Source: Actinostola sp. cb2023 | Lineage: Eukaryota > Cnidaria > Anthozoa > Actiniaria > Actinostolidae | Assembly: GCA_033675265.1 (NCBI GenBank) | Contig: JAUJYZ010000289.1 | Span: forward strand, 221,001-285,000 | Direction: 5' to 3' | Length of the DNA stretch: 64,000 bases | Shown: positions 13,101 through 22,100 of the stretch, in pieces | How the letters are laid out: the number at the start of each line of letters is the position of its first letter | Position numbering within the stretch: position 1 is the first letter of the stretch | The notes under the pieces: model-generated | What the model saw: the letters and a program-made list of their open reading frames with translations, nothing else | What the model was told of the DNA's origin: nothing | Databases searched by the model: none | Translations under genes and position numbers: made by a program

Positions 13101-16100
13101 AAAAAGCTTCAGAATTTTTACAAAAGCAGGGCTTTTCTACAAGGTATTCGCTTACATTGTATTTGTACATTTTTATTTTATAGATGTGCAGTTGTTATTG
13201 CTGTTATTAACCCTATATTGATAGTAAATTGCAACGAAACGATTGTTCGTATGGTACTCCTGTGCATAACGTATGTACAGGTATATGTAGTACAGGGTAT
13301 GGTACTGCTGTGCCTAAGGTATATACAGGTATGTGCTGTATACTCCTGTGCCTAAGGTATATACAGGTATGTGCTGTAGTACAGGGTATGGTACTCCTGT
13401 ACCTAAGGTATATACAGGTATGTGCTGTAGTACAGGGTATGGTACTCCTGTACCTAAGGTATATACAGGTATGTGCTGTAGTACAGGGTATGGTACTGCT
13501 GTGCCTAAGGTATATACAGGTATGTGCTGTAGTACAGGGTATGGTACTGCTGTGCTTAAGGTATATACAGGTATGTGCTGTAGTACAGGGTATGGTACTC
13601 TTGTGCCTAAGGTATATACGGGTATGTGCTGTAGTACAGGGTATGGTACTCTTGTGCCTAAGGTATATACAGGTATGTGCTGTAGTACAGGGTATGGTAC
13701 TCCTGTACCTAAGGTATATACAGGTATGTGCTGTAGTACAGGGTATGGTACTGCTGTGCCTAAGGTATATACAGGTATGTGCTGTAGTACAGGGTATGGT
13801 ACTGCTGTGCTTAAGGTATATACAGGTATGTGCTGTAGTACAGGGTATGGTACTCTTGTGCCTAAGGTATATACGGGTATGTGCTGTAGTACAGGGTATG
13901 GTACTCTTGTGCCTAAGGTATATACAGGTATGTGCTGTAGTACAGGGTATGGTACTCCTGTACCTAAGGTATATACAGGTATGTGCTGTAGTACAGGGTA
14001 TGGTACTCCTGTACCTAAGGTATATACAGGTATGTGCTGTAGTACAGGGTATGGTACTCCTGTACCTAAGGTATATACAGGTATGTGCTGTAGTACAGGG
14101 TATGGTACTCCTGTACCTAAGGTATATACAGGTATGTGCTGTAGTACAGGGTATGGTACTCTTGTGCCTAAGGTATATACAGGTATGTGCTGTAGTACAG
14201 GGTATGGTACTCCTGTACCTAAGGTATATACAGGTATGTGCTGTAGTACAGGGTATGGTACTGCTGTGCCTAAGGTATACACAGGTATGTGCTGTAGTAC
14301 AGGGTATTGTACTCCTGTACCTAAGGTATACACAGGTATGTGCTGTAGTACAGGGTATGGTACTGCTGTGCCTAAGGTATACACAGGTATGTGCTGTAGT
14401 ACAGGGTATGGTACTCTTGTGCCTAAGGTATATACAGGTATGTGCTGTAGTACATGGTATGGTACTCTTGTGCCTAAGGTATATACAGGTATGTGCTGTA
14501 GTACATGGTATGGTACTCCTGTACCTAAGGTATATACAGGTATGTGCTTTAGTATAGAGTATGCATGGTATGCATTCGTGGGTATATTTCAGGCAGCCGA
14601 GGGCTTAGCTACGTGCCTCAGTAATTTTTTATTAATACCATGTCATCCATCTTGCAGAGAAGCAGCACCTGTTTGGGTATTCAAGGTTTTGCTGGCTTTT
14701 GTGTCTGCCATTGTTGGGGCATCCATGAGTTTTCCAGGATTAAGAGTTGCTAACATGTACCTGGATTCTTTGTATTACTGCAGAGAGAGCACATATATAG
14801 TGTACGTATACCACGCTATTTCTAATTAGAAAATAACTGATATAACGCGCGCTCTTATTGGTCGATTTGCCGTGTTTGATGAGGGTATCTAAACACGCTA
14901 CGTCATTATACAGCTGATCCACTTGTACATGTGTATGTTCACCGTATATGTGTGTAACTATATAATTGTAGTGTAGACTTAGTTCAGTTCCTACTTTTAG
15001 ATGTTTTCTTCCTTGCCTGCTATCAATTAGAAACATAATTACAGTCATATGAAATAGCTTTTCTATTATTATAAATTGTAGTTATGAAATTTTAGGCCCC
15101 GTCCATACTAGTGTGTTTTCGCTTGAAAACGAATACGATGTGAAATCGTTAGTGTCGACCTTTTTATCAGTTTTCGGTCAAACGAAAACGAAGATTTTGA
15201 AAAACGGATTAGTGTGGACGGGGGTTAGAGTAAATAAAGGCATTCATTCATTCAAACACACCTGAGAAACGATGTATCATCCAATTTTGTCCACAATAAC
15301 GAAGAAAACTAACTCTAACTGTTCAGCTTTCTCAATCACATAGTAACTGTTCTGTGAGTTCTATAGCTACAAATATTTTCACAAGTGTACGAGTGAAACT
15401 ATCAAGAAAAGATGGCCGTATTTATTTTTTATCACATATCAGAGCGATTCATGTAACTATAAATTGACAAGTACACGTTCACCTGGCAATTTATATCTCT
15501 AAAATATCTTCAAATGTCTCAGAAACGTCCATCGTTTATACATTCTTGTCGAGAAAAACGATGAAAAGATTCAAAAATACGACAAAAGCTGTGGATATTT
15601 GGCTACCTGACTTCGTGACTACCTGACAATTCATCAAATTGTCAAATATTTCAGATAGTTTGACGATTTGTCGTCATTGAATCCGCTCAGTTTTTCTCAC
15701 TTTTCTTCGTGTTTTGTGTTCATAGGATACGATACACAAACGAAGTGTAACAAACATTATTCTGTAATTCTCTGGCAGAAAATAACATTCTACAAAACGT
15801 TTTTCCTGTCAAAACACTAAACGACACTGATAAAACTTGTCATGTCGCTTTGCCATTTTGATTTCTTTCGCGAGATTTGAGTGGATGATGGGCGATTTCT
15901 GACGCTTTTCAGGAGATTTGATCAATAAAAAATGGCGCAAGTGAAGCATATTTTTCGCCTACAGCTCGTGGTTTATCTCCCGTGTTTAGATCTGGCAATA
16001 CAACACGGAAAACCGTTTTACATTTCTTCAGTGATATTGATATTCTTAGTAGTTTTAAACATTCCTATGTTTTGTTCTTTTTTTTTTTAGAATCCTTCTT

Positions 16101-19100
16101 CATGTAAATTTTCTAATGCCATTGCTGATAGTTCTGTCTTGGATCACACCTATCGTAAAGGCACCTTTGCTATCGGGAGAATGGAATAAACGACAGATAG
16201 TTGCAGAACCATTGTATGTTTGAACTTGAATGTAACATCTTCCTATGTGATACTCATGTTGTGTAATACTGGAGAACTTGAATGTAACATCTTCCTATGT
16301 GATACTCATGTTGTGTAATACTGGAGAACTTGAATGTAACATCTTCCTATGTGATACTCATGTTGTGTAATACTGGAGAACTTGAATGTAACATCTTCCT
16401 ATGTGATACTCATGTTGTGTAATACTGGAGAACTTGAATGTAACATCTTCCTATGTGATACTCATGTTGTGTAATACTGGAGAACTTGAATGTAACATCT
16501 TCCTATGTGATACTCATGTTGTGTAATACTGGACAACTTGAATGTAACATCTTCCTATGTGATACTCATGTTGTGTAATACTGGAGAACTTGAATGTAAC
16601 ATCTTCCTATGTGATACTCATGTTGTGTAATATTGGAGAACTTGAATGTAACATCTTCCTATGTGATACTTATGTTGTGTAATACTGGAGAACTTGAATG
16701 TAACATCTTCCTATGTGATACTCATGTTGTGTAATACTGGAGAACTTGAATGTAACATCTTCCTATGTGATACTCATGTTGTGTAATACTGGAGAACTTG
16801 AATGTAACATCTTCCTATGTGATACTCGTGTTGTGTAATACTGGAGAACTTGAATGTAACATCTTCCTATGTGATACTCATGTTGTGTAATACTGGAGAA
16901 CTTGAATGTAACATCTTCCTATGTGATACTCATGTTGTGTAATACTGGAGAACTTGAATGTAACATCTTCCTATGTGATACTCATGTTGTGTAATACTGG
17001 AGAACTTGAATGTAACATCTTCCTATGTGATACTCATGTTGTGTAATACTGGAGAACTTGAATGTAACATCTTCCTATGTGATACTCGTGTTGTGTAATA
17101 CTGGAGAACTTGAATGTAACATCTTCCTATGTGATACTCATGTTGTGTAATACTGGAGAACTTGAATGTAACATCTTCCTATGTGATACTCATGTTGTGT
17201 AATACTGGAGAACTTGAATGTAACATCTTCCTATGTGATACTTATGTTGTGTAATACTGGAGAACTTGAATGTAACATCTTCCTATGTGATACTCGTGTT
17301 GTGTAATACTGGAGAACTTGAATGTAACATCTTCCTATGTGATACTTATGTTGTGTAATACTGGAGAACTTGAATGTAACATCTTCCTATGTGATACTCG
17401 TGTTGTGTAATACTGGAGAACTTGAATGTAACATCTTCCTATGTGATACTTATGTTGTGTAATACTGGAGAACTTGAATGTAACATCTTCCTATGTGATA
17501 CTCGTGTTGTGTAATACTAGAGAACTTGAATGTAACATCTTCCTATGTGATACTCATGTTGTGTAATACTGGAGAACTTAATGTAACATCTTCCTATGTG
17601 ATACTCATGTTGTGTAATACTGGAGAACTTGAATGTAACATCTTCCTATGTGATACTCATGTTGTGTAATACTGGACAACTTGAATGTAACATCTTCCTA
17701 TGTGATACTCATGTTGTGTAATACTGGAGAACTTGAATGTAACATCTTCCTATGTGATACTCATGTTGTGTAATACTGGACAACTTGAATGTAACATCTT
17801 CCTATGTGATACTCATGTTGTGTAATACTGGAGTGAATGTAACATCTTCCTATGTGATACTCATGTTGTGTAATGCTGGAGAACTTGAATGTAACATCTT
17901 CCTATGTGATACTCATGTTGTGTAATACTGGAGAACTTGAATGTAACATCTTCCTATGTGATACTCATGTTGTGTAATACTGGAGAACTTGAATGTAACA
18001 TCTTCCTATGTGATACTCATGTTGTGTAATACTGGAGAACTTGAATGTAACATCTTCCTATGTGATACTCATGTTGTGTAATACTGGAGAACTTGAATGT
18101 AACATCTTCCTATGTGATACTCGTGTTGTGTAATACTGGAGAACTTGAATGTAACATCTTCCTATGTGATACTCATGTTGTGTAATACTGGAGAACTTGA
18201 ATGTAACATCTTCCTATGTGATACTCGTGTTGTGTAATACTGGAGAACTTGAATGTAACATCTTCCTATGTGATACTTATGTTGTGTAATACTGGAGAAC
18301 TTGAATGTAACATCTTCCTATGTGATACTCGTGTTGTGTAATACTGGAGAACTTGAATGTAACATCTTCCTATGTGTGATACTTATGTTGTGTAATACTG
18401 GAGAACTTGAATGTAACATCTTCCTATGTGATACTCGTGTTGTGTAATACTGGAGAACTTGAATGTAACATCTTCCTATGTGATACTTATGTTGTGTAAT
18501 ACTGGAGAACTTGAATGTAACATCTTCCTATGTGATACTCGTGTTGTGTAATACTAGAGAACTTGAATGTAACATCTTCCTATGTGATACTCATGTTGTG
18601 TAATACTGGAGAACTTGAATGTAACATCTTCCTATGTGATACTCATGTTGTGTAATACTGGAGAACTTGAATGTAACATCTTCCTATGTGATACTCATGT
18701 TGTGTAATACTGGAGAACTTGAATGTAACATCTTCCTATGTGATACTCATGTTGTGTAATACTGGAGAACTTGAATGTAACATCTTCCTATGTGATACTC
18801 ATGTTGTGTAATACTGGAGAACTTGAATGTAACATCTTCCTATGTGATACTCGTGTTGTGTAATACTGGAGAACTTGAATGTAACATCTTCCTATGTGAT
18901 ACTCATGTTGTGTAATACTGGAGAACTTGAATGTAACATCTTCCTATGTGATACTCGTGTTGTGTAATACTGGAGAACTTGAATGTAACATCTTCCTATG
19001 TGATACTTATGTTGTGTAATACTGGAGAACTTGAATGTAACATCTTCCTATGTGATACTCGTGTTGTGTAATACTGGAGAACTTGAATGTAACATCTTCC

Positions 19101-22100
19101 TATGTGATACTTATGTTGTGTAATACTGGAGAACTTGAATGTAACATCTTCCTATGTGATACTCGTGTTGTGTAATACTGTAATACTGGAGAACTTGAAT
19201 GTAACATCTTCCTATGTGATACTATGTTGTGTAATACTGGAGAACTTGAATGTAACATCTTCCTATGTGATACTCATGTTGTGTAATACTAGAGAACTTG
19301 AATGTAACATCTTCCTATGTGATACTCATGTTGTGTAATACTGGAGAACTTGAATGTAACATCTTCCTATGTGATACTCATGTTGTGTAATACTGGAGAA
19401 CTTGAATGTAACATCTTCCTATGTGATACTCATGTTGTGTAATACTGGACAACTTGAATGTAACATCTTCCTATGTGATACTCATGTTGTGTAATACTGG
19501 ACAACTTGAATGTAACATCTTCCTATGTGATACTCATGTTGTGTAATACTGGACAACTTGAATGTAACATCTTCCTATGTGATACTCATGTTGTGTAATA
19601 CTGGAGAACTTGAATGTAACATCTTCCTATGTGATACTCATGTTGTGTAATATTGGAGAACTTGAATGTAACATCTTCCTATGTGATACTCATGTTGTGT
19701 AATATTGGAGAACTTGAATGTAACATCTTCCTATGTGATACTCATGTTGTGTAATACTGGAGAACTTGAATGTAACATCTTCCTATGTGATACTCATGTT
19801 GTGTAATACTGGAGAACTTGAATGTAACATCTTCCTATGTGATACTCATGTTGTGTAATGCTGGAGAACTTGAATGTAACATCTTCCTATGTGATACTCA
19901 TGTTGTGTAATACTGGAGAACTTGAATGTAACATCTTCCTATGTGATACTCATGTTGTGTAATACTGGAGAACTTGAATGTAACATCTTCCTATGTGATA
20001 CTCGTGTTGTGTAATACTGGAGAACTTGAATGTAACATCTTCCTATGTGATACTCATGTTGTGTAATGCTGGAGAACTTGAATGTAACATCTTCCTATGT
20101 GATACTCATGTTGTGTAATGCTGGAGAACTTGAATGTAACATCTTCCTATGTGATACTCGTGTTGTGTAATACTGGAGAACTTGAATGTAACATCTTCCT
20201 ATGTGATACTCATGTTGTGTAATGCTGGAGAACTTGAATGTAACATCTTCCTATGTGATACTCATGTTGTGTAATACTGGAGAACTTGAATGTAACATCT
20301 TCCTATGTGATACTCATGTTGTGTAATACTGGAGAACTTGAATGTAACATCTTCCTATGTGATACTCGTGTTGTGTAATACTGGAGAACTTGAATGTAAC
20401 ATCTTCCTATGTGATACTCATGTTGTGTAATACTGGAGAACTTGAATGTAACATCTTCCTATGTGATACTCGTGTTGTGTAATACTGGAGAACTTGAATG
20501 TAACATCTTCCTATGTGATACTCGTGTTGTGTAATACTGGAGAACTTGAATGTAACATCTTCCTATGTCATACTCATGTTGTGTAATACTGGAGAACTTG
20601 AATGTAACATCTTCCTATGTGATACTTATGTTGTGTAATACTGGAGAACTTGAATGTAACATTTTCCTATGTGATACTCGTGTTGTGTAATACGAGAACT
20701 TGAATGTAACATCTTCCTATGTGATACTCATGTTGTGTAATACTGGAGAACTTGAATGTAACATCTTCCTATGTGATACTCGTGTTGTGTAATACTGGAG
20801 AACTTGAATGTAACATCTTCCTATGTGATACTCGTGTTGTGTAATACTGGAGAACTTGAATGTAACATCTTCCTATGTGATACTCATGTTGTGTAATACT
20901 GGAGAACTTGAATGTAACATCTTCCTATGTGATACTCGTGTTGTGTAATACTGGAGAACTTGAATGTAACATCTTCCTATGTGATACTCGTGTTGTGTAA
21001 TACTGGAGAACTTGAATGTAACATCTTCCTATGTGATACTCGTGTTGTGTAATACTGGAGAACTTGAATGTAACATCTTCCTATGTGATACTCATGTTGT
21101 GTAATACTGGCTCATGTTGTGTAATTAGCCACTTGAAAAAGGAGTGGAGGACTGGGAACGAGTTTTTAATATTAATTTAATTAAGAAATGAAGCGATCAC
21201 AAGAAAGAGCATAAGAGAATTAGTACGTTTCAGGGGTTTGATAGGGTCTGGAGAAGCAGCAACTGAACTGCGGATATAAAAAAATGCCAAAGTTACACTT
21301 AAAGAAATATATGGTTAGTTGGGACCAGTTTCCAAAGTAAACACATTTCTTTGAAACTTTAGAGATGTTTGGAAAGCGGTTACTCATTCAATATCTAACT
21401 AAACCTGTCGACACTGTGCAATCTCTTTCTTGTGATGGGTGATGATGAATTTTAATTGGATTAATTCTAAAAACTCATTCCCAGTCATCTACTCGTTTTT
21501 GAAGTATTTTGTGAATGATGTTCTTTTAAAGGATGAGTGATTCAACATTCAGTCTTGTTCGTGTTGGTCTTGTTCTATTGTTCTGTGTTCTACGACTGAG
21601 TTTAACGTGGATACATCTTCAGTCTTACCTCAACATGGCACAGGAAAGAATGGAGAAGTTAAAGCGAGAAACAGGGAGAATTACGAATGTGGACCTCCAG
21701 CGTAAGGGGTATGTGTGGACCTCCAGCGTAAGGTAGGTGTGAATATGTATGATTGTGGACCTCCAGCGCAAGATAGGTGTGAAGATGTATGAATGTGGAC
21801 CTCCAGCGCAAGGTACGTGCGAAGATGTATGAATGTGGACCTGCAGCGCAAGGTAGGTGTGAAGATGTATGAATGTGGACCTGCAGCGTAAGGTAGGTGT
21901 GAAGATGTATGAATGTGGACCTGCAGCGTAAGGTTGGTGTGAAGATGTATGAATGATGGAAAACACTTCTCAGAAATTGTATTTGGCTGAAGTCAGGTAA
22001 AAGTCAGTTTTCGCATGATTTATTTAATTTGGCTAGGCTATTTATCAATATATTTTTAAATTTAGGTATTTTGAAAAGGCATTGAGATTTTTAAATGCAT

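Noticed and set aside
13229..14829. Frames of 356-498 codons (VQGMVLLCLRYIQVCAV type)
   Set aside because: By-product of the 51-bp period in an intron. Only the piece after 14658 in one of them is a true TMEM161 exon.
16221..21125. CRISPR-like array of repeats
   Set aside because: There are no unique spacers: the whole 52-bp unit repeats with point variants. It is an intronic minisatellite in a eukaryote.
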